37,500 nucleotides of DNA from Prorocentrum cordatum. Lineage: Eukaryota; Sar; Dinophyceae; Prorocentrales; Prorocentraceae. This document shows, one piece after another, positions 26,427-35,800 of this stretch. A program made the position numbers and the translations under genes. The stretch lies in assembly GCA_963575745.1 (NCBI GenBank), contig CAUYUJ010003448.1:312315-349814 (forward strand), written 5' to 3'. The notes below the pieces were generated by a model. That model did no database searches and was not told the origin of the DNA. It was given only the letters and a program-made list of their open reading frames with translations. How positions within the stretch are numbered: the first letter of the stretch is position 1; every line of letters begins with the position of its first letter.

Positions 26427-29400
26427 ATGCCGCGCACGCATCCCGACGAACCCGAGAGCCAGCACGTGCACTCACTTCGACACCCGCTGCTACAGGAACA
26501 CTATGCTGCTGCAGTTGCCGCCGCGGTCGCCGATGTTACCACCGCCACCACCGCCGCCATTGTCGAAGTCACTGCCGCGGTATCGCGAGCCTCGTCTGTC
26601 ACACCACGATCGACCAGCCCGTCCCCGCGAGACGGCCCCATAAGCGGCGCGGCTTATGGTAACCCACCGACTCACGAAGACGCCACAGCCCAGGCCAGCG
26701 ACGCCGAGGCAAGGGAAACACGTGAGCGCACCCTCGACAGCCCGTGGTCCATCTTCCGACATGCAGATGCTCGTGGTTCCTCTTCCGACATGGACACCCA
26801 ACCACCACGACGGCGAGCACGCTACGCATCACCCGCCAGGCCCCAGGCGCCTCCAGGCCCTGGTACGCCCCACCCAGCCCTCAGGCCACCGACGCGCAAC
26901 TTACGCAACACCATCCAGCGCGACCCAGCGGTCCCCGTGCCGCCGACGAGCATCCTCACCGCCCTGTACCAAAACGGCTTTGCGCTTGGTAACAGTGGCG
27001 TAACTACAGAGGACATCAAAGACGCCCTGCGACTCCACGACCATCCTCGATTCACCCATGATCCAACGCTCCAAGCGTTGGCGCCGTGGACTGACATCAT
27101 GCAGAGGCCCCCGAACCGACTCACTTGGGTGCTGGAAGACTCGGGCGGGAACTCAGGCGAGACGATCTCCCCCTACCTCACGTGGGACCTCCGTCAACCC
27201 ACCACTGACACGCCCACGGTCTTCTGGCACGGGACCCGCGGCGACCTTGCGGCTCGTCTCGCTTTCAACGGAGATCACCTCCTGCCAGGCCCCCGCCGTG
27301 AAGCGAAGGGTCGAACCGCAACAAATGTTGGCCGCACGTACGTGAGTGTGCACCCGTCGCTGGCCGCGTGGTACGCAGTGCCGCCTCGCCCGCCCTACAG
27401 CCTCGAAGACGACACCCTCGCGTGGGGACCCATCGCGCTCTGGATGTGCGAGGCTACCCAACCGCCGCGCGGTGAGAACTGGCACAACTCCGTGAAAGGG
27501 GAGGCCCACGGAGCGCGCCTCATCTACCCTCGGGTCCTGGGCCTCCTCATCCGCATGGACTGGTGTGCCCCCACGGACGCTGCCTCCAGGTGCCGTGCCC
27601 TACCACAAGCCTATGGCATGGGCGACTGTGCGCACGCCCTCCACATCGCCGGCTACGATCACCCAGACCTCCGCGAGGCGGCTGAAGCCCGCGACCAGGA
27701 AGCTAACACCTGGCGCAGGCTGGACATCGCGGCAGCGTGGCCACCGCCGCAGGCACTATACTCGCCAGAGGCAGCGCGAGCATGGGCTAAACAGCACTAC
27801 GACACCGAAGCCGCCACCAGGGCCGACCCCAACCAGCCCCGTCCACGCGTCTCGCTTCGCAAGCTCCAGCTGGACCCGCAGCCACTGATCGACCTGGTGT
27901 ACACTGGCTTGCAAGCCGTCCCCGTGCGGGGGCAGTCCGACGCACGAGAGCCGCGCCCCAGCGGCTCCAGCCCTGGGGCCGCGTCTGGCCCACCGCGCAC
28001 CTACCAGTCAGGTGCCGCCCTGGGACACAGTCCAGACCGCTCATCGACGACATCGGGAGCCGACGACCGCCGTGCGCCGTCCCTCATCAGCGCGGCCGCC
28101 GCCCTCGCCCGAGGCCATGCCCGCCCACGGCGATCCGCCTCGCGTTCGTCACGGCAGAGCGGCGGAAACTCCACCTCGGACAACAGCGACATCGAGACGT
28201 GGGAGCACATCGAGACGGAAGAGGAGCCGACCGCCTACCACGTCCTCGCCTTCCACGTCCGCGATGTGCGGGCCCGTGTCAATGCCCCTGGCATCGAGGT
28301 CTGGCTTGACCCGGGCGAGCACCACGACGGCGCCTACTTACCGTGGGGGACGACCGTCGTGGGCCACCGCGTTATCGACCCTGCGGTTGCGGGTCGCGAC
28401 GGCTGGGTCATCCTCCACCACGACCATGGCGATACCACTACCAGGCTCTGGGCACCGACCCAAGTCCACGTCAAGGCGGACGACACTTGGCGCACGGTCA
28501 TGATCCCAGCGGACCTGGGGCCCCAGTGGATCGAGCGCCATGCTGACGACGCTCGCCTCCCCGCTGAGGTGGTCCGCACTACAGGCCAGTCCTGGTTCGC
28601 CGACGTCTGGCCCTTGTGGGATCGACCCCGACCCCACCCAGACGACGCAGGCACCAACGAGCAAGCGCTCCCGCCCCTACCAGGACGCTGGACATGCCTA
28701 CAGTGCCGATTCCAATGCTGTCAGTACTGTGCGGCCCGCCGCAACACGCAGCTCGGCACCTCGGGCCAACCAACGTGCCCAGACTGCTCCCTCAGCGGAC
28801 TACGTGCACTTATGGACTGGTCCACGGACTACTCTTGCAACAGCTGGACGTGTGCGTACAGCACCGACAACAGGGACTCCGACACATGCTGCCTCTCCAG
28901 CAGGTGCCCCCATCCGCCTAGTCCGCACAGCCTGTTCGACGTCCGTGCCACAGGGATGCCTCCGCACATCCTTGCCCGCCAATACGGCAACGCGCCAGCC
29001 CAGCACGACCTCAAGGAACCCCCCCGAGCGCCTTCAGGCCCCGGGGGGGAGCCTCCACAACCAGGCCAAGCAGGTTACCAGGGTCAATGGTATCTTCCAC
29101 CGAGGCCGCGTCGCGTCCTCAAGCAGGGATTGCCCGACGGCACGAGGCGGCCACCTGGGTTCACAGGAACGGGGATGCCTGAAGACCCGTCTCCCGACCA
29201 ACCGCTGTGGAGGGAAGGCTACGTGCTCTTCGGCCCCCACCAGGCCCTCAAGGAGGACTTCATCTTCAACAAAACGGTCCGCCGACCTTACTCCCTAGCC
29301 ATCACCAACATGCATAGGGATCGTGTCACAGTCAGGACCGTCTGCGAGTCTATCGCCGAGCGCATCCACACTACCCGCACCCGCTGGCGAGATGTGGTAC

Positions 29401-32400
29401 TGTACTGGGATGCCGAGGGCGGCCCTGGGCCTCAAGCTCTCGACTACGACATGCGCCTCTGCGACGCCATAGTGAGCCGTGCCACGACCGAAGCCGAGCT
29501 GAACCACGACCGCAGCAACCGTGGTAGCTTCTGTCTCTATGGACCAGCGCACCAGCGAGCTGTGAACATCACGGTGCTCCCCGATCCGCAGAACATTGAC
29601 TACGTGGAGCATGTGCGGCGCTACTCACCCGTCGGGGAGACCTACCCAGACCACGCCTTCGAGCACGTCTATCAGGGCTGGCGGCGGCCCGACGTGCCCA
29701 CCATCCTCCCCGACACCCGCCCGCTCTCGAGAGCCGACCAGCAGCGCTACCAACAGCACCAGCAGCGCACCCAGCAGCGCGACCAACGCGACGCAGGTCA
29801 GCCGAGCACGCCACGCAACCGCTCTCCCGCGCGCGTCCCGACAGGCGACAGCGCGGTGTACGGCGGGGGAGCCGCCCATCACCGTGGCCCCATTGGCGCC
29901 AGGCCCGCGGCGGCAGGAGCAGCCGCCTCCAGCTATGGCCACGCCCCCCACGTCAGGGTGCACCCAGCGGTCATCGGCTACCCGCGTGCACGCGTGCAGG
30001 CTCCCCCACGGGCCACCTCGCCCGTGCCAGGGTCCACGCGTGCCTGGGGCAGTTACCCCGGCCGCCATGACAGCACCGCTAGCTACCCGCCCGCAGTGGT
30101 AACCCCTGCGGCTTCAGCCCAGGGGGCTGCACTCAGCCGAGGCAGGACAGGGCGCCCTGAAGGATGGCGCGAGGCGAACGTGCGTGCCTGGCAACCGCGC
30201 CAACACACGCCCCCGCCAAACGTGGCCGCAGCGCTGCGCCCTGCCCAGGCAAAACCTGGCCCCCCTGAGCGCGAGCGGCAGCCGCTCGTCCCGCTCGTCC
30301 TCACGTACACCCAGGCGCACCACAGCGCCTCCCCGCGGCACAGCGAGGGTAGTGCCCACCACGTCAGCCCCCGCCCTGACGCCGTCGACCCTGACCAGGC
30401 TGCAGCCTCGGCGGCGGGCGGCACAGGCGGCTCCCGCCAGCCCAGCCCAACACCCTGCGCAGCGCCGATCCGCTCCCCGAGCAGGGCGGACTCTGCGCGC
30501 GCTAACGCCCAGGCGACCTCGCCACGCGACCGCCACACGGGCGGGCGCGTCCCGCGCAGCCGGTCCTGCAGCCGCCACAGCTCGCGCAAGGCCCCTGGGA
30601 GCTCCACGAGCTCGCCGCCCCGCGAGACTCAGGCTGATGGCCAAGCCCCCGAGGTGGTGCCACGCTTCGGTGCCAGCGCCATCGAACCTGGCCAGGTCGA
30701 CCTCGAGCCGACGCCGTCCACGGACCAGGAGTTGCCACCGCCCACCCGCGTTGTCGTCCCCATCGACGAGGCGCCGACCTTCGACCCCTTCAAGAACAAG
30801 TACCGCGTCAAGGACCTCGCGGCGGGCTTCGGCGGCGGCTCACCGCTTTCTCCTCAGAGCCATGGCGGCGCCCCCGCCACCCCAGCCGCTGCCGCGGCAG
30901 CGGCGGCCCCGCGTGGAGTCAGCCCTGTCCGCAACGCGTGCCTCACGGCAGCGGGCATGGATGAGGCTCAGCGCCAGGCCACCGACCGCGCCGCTCGAGC
31001 TGTTCCAGCTGATGCTGCTCATCACGGTACTGACGGGGCGGGCGCGCCGCCGCAGGACGGACCAGCGGTGTCGCGTGCGCAGTATGTGCGCGCGCGTTGC
31101 GCCGCTGCCGCGCCGAGCTGCCGCCGCTGGTTTGCTTTTGTTCTTGTTCTCGGCAGGACGGATCGAGGAGTCGCCTCCCTCTCCCTCTGCTGCCGTCTCA
31201 CCTCTCCTCCCCCCGTCCCCCACGGTACAGGAGTGAGGAGGATTTTTCGAGGCAGTTTTGCCGATGTTTATGAACCCCCCCCGGCGCAGTGTCGACCATG
31301 CCTTGCCTATACTTCTGGCCTGACGGCGGCTTCAGCCCCGTCCAAGCCAATCTGCCGCGACGCCATGAGCTCCTACTGTGGCCAAGCCTTCTACCTGGGT
31401 GAGGGCCAGGCTGCCCTCCACCGTGCGGGGCGTGCTAACCCCAGCTCCACCGACGGAGACGGGCCAGGTCGCTCCATCCACCTCGTCAGCCTCAACATCA
31501 CGAGTCTCCCAGCGAACTGGCCAACCATCACCGCTCTAGGTGTCGACCACAACGCCGCAGTCATAGCACTGCAGGAGACCCGACATGCCAAGCCTACCAG
31601 GCAAGCCATCGCTACCAACGCCGCCAATCCACACCACGGAGGATATCAGGCCAGTCTGGGACCTGACCTGGATCTGGCGCGAGCCCAGCGCAAAGCTGCT
31701 CACGGTGGCACGGACCACACGGTCGAGGGCAACACTGGCGCCTCGGGGGGGGTCGCCATCCTCTCTAAGGACGCCATCGTCGACTCCACCGTCGACGACA
31801 CTGCGTCCTGTATCGCCACCCTCAAGGCCAAGAAACGATGGCACGAGGCCTTCCTCCCGCTCTGCACCCAGCACCGCCGCAGGCGGCGACGAAACAACCA
31901 CGGTCCCGCTGGGATCTACATTGCGAGCCTCTACGGGGTCGCTGGAGGGGACAGCACCGATTTGTTTCGGCTTGCTGACTGCGCCGCCGCGAGGGTCGGC
32001 TCAGCCCCGTATTTCATTTGCATGGACGCCAACACGAACATCGACGACAATCCACACCTGCTGCACATGATGCAGCACGGATGGTTTAACGTCGCTGAAG
32101 GCACACCAGACCACACCATGCACACATATGGCAATATCCCTGACTGGGACCGCGTCACCAAGTGCCCCCGCACTTCGCGCATCGATTATATCATCGCCAA
32201 CCAAGCTGCGCGATCCCTTGTCACCGACTTCTGCTATCTGCGTGACTTGCCAGCGAAGTCCCATGTTGGCCTGCAGGTCACTCTCGACCTTAGCCGCCTC
32301 GACCATACGGCCCCACGCCTTCTAGCCCCCACGCCTTACCCTCCTAACGACGGAGCTCATGAGGACCACGAACTTCAGGCATTAGGGACCCTCATCGCAG

Positions 32401-32882
32401 GGCGATACCATGACCGCATGGAGCAGGCTGACACACGCGACGATGTGGAACGCATGTTCGCCCTGGCAAACGAGGCCAGCCATGAGTACCATCTCACCCG
32501 GCTGCGCGACCTGCCGCCCTCCACCGCCAGACCACCCAAAAAAGAAGGCCCCTACCATGCACGGGCTCACACCCACGTTCGAGGAGCGACCCGCCGTCCC
32601 CCGCGCCTTTCCCACCTACGGAGCTTCCACGATTCACATGAACCGCCTTCGCAAGCTCCATCGGCAACTTTGCGAGCTTCGCTTCATCGGACAGCACCAT
32701 CATATCGACTGCCGTGCTATCCCGCCGTACCTGGCGCAGCGCATCGACTGCACGTGGACCGCGGCCCGCCTTCTCTGCCACAAGCTGCGCCCCACGGCCC
32801 TCCTGGCCTTTCCCGAGGCCTGGACCCCCGACGTGCCAGCACCACGCGGAGAGCACCTGGACCGTCTGATCCAAAACCTTGA
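26427..32882 (+). CDS. LINE ORF1 plus endonuclease, one continuous open frame
   Basis: The first Met after the (CT)n tract (ATG 26427) is chosen as the start; the open frame is 2151 codons. Residues ~1-240 are Ala/Thr/Pro-rich. Residues ~260-380 form a candidate ADP-ribosyltransferase-like domain (FWHGTRGDLAARL, His268; GRTYVSVHPSLAAWYA, Tyr305). Residues ~600-740 are a mixed alpha/beta segment, and ~757-827 a Cys-rich domain (CLQCRFQCCQYC, CPDC, CNSWTC, CC). An unassigned domain follows at ~930-1110, then a Pro/Arg/Ser-rich linker to ~1440, then FDPFKNKYRVKDLAAGFGGG. The endonuclease begins near a second Met at 31365. Natural coding probably leaves this frame at the A6 run 32538-32543; the rest to 32882 looks like out-of-frame overlap. 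ORF1 and endonuclease may be separate proteins whose intervening stop was lost, or a true fusion. Probable role: RNA binding by ORF1 and target nicking by the endonuclease. Confidence 0.85.
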   Translation: MPRTHPDEPESQHVHSLRHPLLQEHYAAAVAAAVADVTTATTAAIVEVTAAVSRASSVTPRSTSPSPRDGPISGAAYGNPPTHEDATAQASDAEARETRERTLDSPWSIFRHADARGSSSDMDTQPPRRRARYASPARPQAPPGPGTPHPALRPPTRNLRNTIQRDPAVPVPPTSILTALYQNGFALGNSGVTTEDIKDALRLHDHPRFTHDPTLQALAPWTDIMQRPPNRLTWVLEDSGGNSGETISPYLTWDLRQPTTDTPTVFWHGTRGDLAARLAFNGDHLLPGPRREAKGRTATNVGRTYVSVHPSLAAWYAVPPRPPYSLEDDTLAWGPIALWMCEATQPPRGENWHNSVKGEAHGARLIYPRVLGLLIRMDWCAPTDAASRCRALPQAYGMGDCAHALHIAGYDHPDLREAAEARDQEANTWRRLDIAAAWPPPQALYSPEAARAWAKQHYDTEAATRADPNQPRPRVSLRKLQLDPQPLIDLVYTGLQAVPVRGQSDAREPRPSGSSPGAASGPPRTYQSGAALGHSPDRSSTTSGADDRRAPSLISAAAALARGHARPRRSASRSSRQSGGNSTSDNSDIETWEHIETEEEPTAYHVLAFHVRDVRARVNAPGIEVWLDPGEHHDGAYLPWGTTVVGHRVIDPAVAGRDGWVILHHDHGDTTTRLWAPTQVHVKADDTWRTVMIPADLGPQWIERHADDARLPAEVVRTTGQSWFADVWPLWDRPRPHPDDAGTNEQALPPLPGRWTCLQCRFQCCQYCAARRNTQLGTSGQPTCPDCSLSGLRALMDWSTDYSCNSWTCAYSTDNRDSDTCCLSSRCPHPPSPHSLFDVRATGMPPHILARQYGNAPAQHDLKEPPRAPSGPGGEPPQPGQAGYQGQWYLPPRPRRVLKQGLPDGTRRPPGFTGTGMPEDPSPDQPLWREGYVLFGPHQALKEDFIFNKTVRRPYSLAITNMHRDRVTVRTVCESIAERIHTTRTRWRDVVLYWDAEGGPGPQALDYDMRLCDAIVSRATTEAELNHDRSNRGSFCLYGPAHQRAVNITVLPDPQNIDYVEHVRRYSPVGETYPDHAFEHVYQGWRRPDVPTILPDTRPLSRADQQRYQQHQQRTQQRDQRDAGQPSTPRNRSPARVPTGDSAVYGGGAAHHRGPIGARPAAAGAAASSYGHAPHVRVHPAVIGYPRARVQAPPRATSPVPGSTRAWGSYPGRHDSTASYPPAVVTPAASAQGAALSRGRTGRPEGWREANVRAWQPRQHTPPPNVAAALRPAQAKPGPPERERQPLVPLVLTYTQAHHSASPRHSEGSAHHVSPRPDAVDPDQAAASAAGGTGGSRQPSPTPCAAPIRSPSRADSARANAQATSPRDRHTGGRVPRSRSCSRHSSRKAPGSSTSSPPRETQADGQAPEVVPRFGASAIEPGQVDLEPTPSTDQELPPPTRVVVPIDEAPTFDPFKNKYRVKDLAAGFGGGSPLSPQSHGGAPATPAAAAAAAAPRGVSPVRNACLTAAGMDEAQRQATDRAARAVPADAAHHGTDGAGAPPQDGPAVSRAQYVRARCAAAAPSCRRWFAFVLVLGRTDRGVASLSLCCRLTSPPPVPHGTGVRRIFRGSFADVYEPPPAQCRPCLAYTSGLTAASAPSKPICRDAMSSYCGQAFYLGEGQAALHRAGRANPSSTDGDGPGRSIHLVSLNITSLPANWPTITALGVDHNAAVIALQETRHAKPTRQAIATNAANPHHGGYQASLGPDLDLARAQRKAAHGGTDHTVEGNTGASGGVAILSKDAIVDSTVDDTASCIATLKAKKRWHEAFLPLCTQHRRRRRRNNHGPAGIYIASLYGVAGGDSTDLFRLADCAAARVGSAPYFICMDANTNIDDNPHLLHMMQHGWFNVAEGTPDHTMHTYGNIPDWDRVTKCPRTSRIDYIIANQAARSLVTDFCYLRDLPAKSHVGLQVTLDLSRLDHTAPRLLAPTPYPPNDGAHEDHELQALGTLIAGRYHDRMEQADTRDDVERMFALANEASHEYHLTRLRDLPPSTARPPKKEGPYHARAHTHVRGATRRPPRLSHLRSFHDSHEPPSQAPSATLRASLHRTAPSYRLPCYPAVPGAAHRLHVDRGPPSLPQAAPHGPPGLSRGLDPRRASTTRRAPGPSDPKP
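27213..27565 (+). other. Candidate ADP-ribosyltransferase/PARP-like domain in ORF1
   Basis: Seen: a hydrophobic strand ending in FWHGT, then a helix-like segment (RGDLAARLAFNGDHL), a loop, a strand GRTYVSVH, and a helix PSLAAWYA, followed by the strand-like GPIALWMCEA and later LGLLIRMDW. Family knowledge: PARP-type and Tpt1/KptA-type transferases place a catalytic-pocket His in an HGT motif, and PARPs have a Tyr about 34-37 residues later; here the spacing is 37 (His268 to Tyr305). I cannot assign the third PARP position (Glu or substitute), so enzymatic activity is unproven. Confidence 0.45.
31476..32300 (+). other. APE-type (EEP superfamily) endonuclease domain
   Basis: Numbering is from Met 31365. 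LVSLNITSL (Asn44), VIALQET (Glu71), GVAILSKD, IYIASLYG, FICMDANTN (Asp221, Asn223), SRIDYIIAN (Asp274) and KSHVGLQV (His300) appear in the order and roughly the spacing expected of LINE apurinic-like endonucleases. The metal-binding Asn/Glu, the catalytic Asp-Asn pair and the final Asp-His set are all present, so the nickase looks intact. Confidence 0.93.
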
Positions 32883-35800
32883 CTCAGAGCTGGCGCGACG
32901 TGCAAACCGAGCCAAAGCTGAACGCATCAAGATTTGGGCTGAGGGTGTCCGCGAGCCAAGCGGGCGAAAGGCGGCCATATACGCACGGGCTGCCGACTGC
33001 TCGCCCACGGCGTATCTCCGCACGCCTACCACTCCCGACGATGCACAGCTCCACTGCGACACCACCGCCTTCAACCCTGACCAAGCTTGCACGGACGATA
33101 GTGATGCCGACACCGACGCCGGCGGCTTCAGCCCCAGCGACGGTAGTTCGCTCGACACGGACAACGACGAAGGCCACACTCGTGACCCACCACCTGCCCA
33201 GGTTCCCGGCGCCCTCCCCGCCAACGCCATTGTTGCCAATACCAAAGACATGCTTAAGCTCATGGTCGACACCTGGGAGCCCATCTTGGGAAGGTACCGC
33301 GCTCGCGCGGGTCATGACGCCGAAGCTATGCCGACGTGGGCGGATTTCTACGACGAGTACGGACAAGAGCTGCCTACGCCATCACCAGCAGCCCCTTTCC
33401 ACCTCACCGACGACCAACTCATCCACTTCATTCGCACCCGTTCACCGCGCCGCGCGGGGGGACTCGACGGCTGGACAACTAAGGAGGCTAAGGAGTTACC
33501 CGACGACATCCTTCGCCTCTTCGCCAGCGTCTTACGTGCTATGCAACGCACTGGCACCATCCCCGAGCCCCTCCTGCACGTGCCAAACCCGTGCCTCCGA
33601 AAAGGCCGAGGGGAACTCCCGACGGACCAACGACTTCTCTCGGTTCTTTCCGTTTGGATGTACGCGTGGGAAGCGCCAGCCTACCGTAGCCTCACGACCT
33701 GGCGGCAAGGATGGACCCATGCCACGAGCTTCGGCGCTGTTCCCAAAGCCACCATTGGGGATGTCAGCACCTCTCTCGCCCTGCGCATCGAACACGCCAG
33801 GGCTTTACTCCTCCCCTTAGCCGGAGCTGCCCTTGACCGACAGAAGTGTTTCGACTACCTCATCACGGACATCTGCCTTAACCTTGCGCTGCACGCGGGG
33901 TGCCCTCAAGACATCGTTACTGTCCGCCGAAATTTCTACAGACACCACAAACGCTACATCCGCATGAACGGAGCGTACTCTAAGGACTTGGCCAGGACTA
34001 ACGGTCACCTCCAGGGAAGCTCGTGGTCCCTGGACGACATCAAGCTGCTCATGTGCGTGTGGACAAAGAGGCAGCATCGATACGTTCCTCGATCACTCAG
34101 CACTACCTTTGTTGACGACAGCAACTCCACTACCCACACCGCGTCTGAGCTGCAGAAATCTCTTGACGAAACCGCCAAGTTTGATCGATTCTCAGGTCAA
34201 CGCATTCACCCTGGTAAAGTGGCAGGGTGGGCGCTCACCGACGAGCTTCACGCCGCCGTTGCCCAACTTACACTGGCGGATCGCCCCCTACGTGTGGTCG
34301 ATTCCTTCAAGCTCGTCGGGAGTTACATCAACGCAGAGGCAGCGCCGGCTCCAGCCGCGCTTAACCTCACGGCCACCGCAGACGCCCGCGTACGGAGGGC
34401 GACCATCCGCCTGCCGCGCATTGGCAAGCTCCCATCGCCGATGCTCATCAAGGCGCGGCACGCCCGTTCCCTGGCTGCCAGCGTCTGCACCACGGGCACC
34501 GACATTCAAGCACCATCAGGCCCAGCCAAAACTGCCTACAACCACGCCCTCAAGGCGGCTATCCGCCCCAAGGGGAACAAGTGGGTCGAGTTCTGGACTC
34601 TCATGGCCGTGTGCGTCCCAGGACACGCCCTGGAGATCGACGCCATCACGCAGCGTGAAGCATTCCTGTGCCTGCGGCGACAGGTTAACCGCGACGTTGC
34701 ACTCTGCGGGCTCGCCAGAGACCTCCAACACCACGTCCAGACCCTGTTTGGTGGAGGACCCGTCGGACGACTCGTCCAGTCGCTCCAGCAGCTCCGATGG
34801 ACCTGGCCCACATTTGGCATCATGTACGACGACTGGGGCTGCCAGATCAGCTGGCTGAATCTACCCCAAAACGCCTTCCTACACATGCTGCGGGCCTCGC
34901 AACGCAGGGCTTTTCTGCGGAGGATCAAGCCACGGCGACACGACCTTGGCTACCTAGCCTCTGTCAGACAGGGCCTTGACCTCTTCGCCAGCACGTGGCT
35001 CGCCCGAACTAAAGGAGCAGCCAAATGCACTGCCTGGCAGCTGGCGCTCCTCCTGAACTACCTGTCGGGCGGGGATCACACCCAACAGCGACGATCCCGA
35101 TCAAACACGTCAGCAGACCCCAGCCCCATCTGCCGCTACTGCGACGAGGAGGAGGAAACTCAGGAGCACACTGTCCGCGACTGCAAGTGCTGGGCCCGAG
35201 AAAGACTCCCTCTCACCACCCTCATCAGTGACGACCAGTGGGCCCGTCTTCCGCCGCACACAAGACACTGCGGGCTCTTCGACGAAGACCCAGCCCTCCT
35301 CGACCTGCAGGCCGACCTCGCGAGGGACCCGCTGCCACAGCCCATGCCGCGGCCCCCCCCTGAGGGAGATCCTGCGGCTTCAGCCCAGGACACCTACACC
35401 ACCTACCTTGACCACGGCACTGGTTGGACATGGGTCTACGCTGCCACGGACGGTGCATGCACCAACCAAGCCATCCCATTGCTAGCACGAGCGGGCTACG
35501 GCGTCTACTACGGCATCGACCACCGCATGAACTACAGTGCACGCGTTCACGGCCTAACGCAGAACGCCCAAGTTGCGGAGACCCTCGCCATTGTCCACCT
35601 TACGGCATGTGCCGAACGGCCCGTGCACGTTTTCGTGGACAACCAGGCGATGGTCGATGGGTTCCAAAGCATCATCGACGGACATCCAGCGCCGCAGGGC
35701 ACGCACGCGGAGCTCTGGGAAAAGATCCACCGATGTGTTATGGCCAAGCCCAACATGTTTCGCGTCGAAAAAATCGCCAGCCACCTGGGAGACATGGGCA

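Noticed and set aside
30184-31236. Plus-strand 350-codon Arg/Pro/Ser-rich frame overlapping ORF1
   Set aside because: Mostly an out-of-phase shadow of the low-complexity ORF1 linker; only its ELFQ segment may be genuine and is discussed as a finding.
32700-33284. Minus-strand frames opposite the RT region
   Set aside because: Shadows of the well-supported plus-strand coding sequence.
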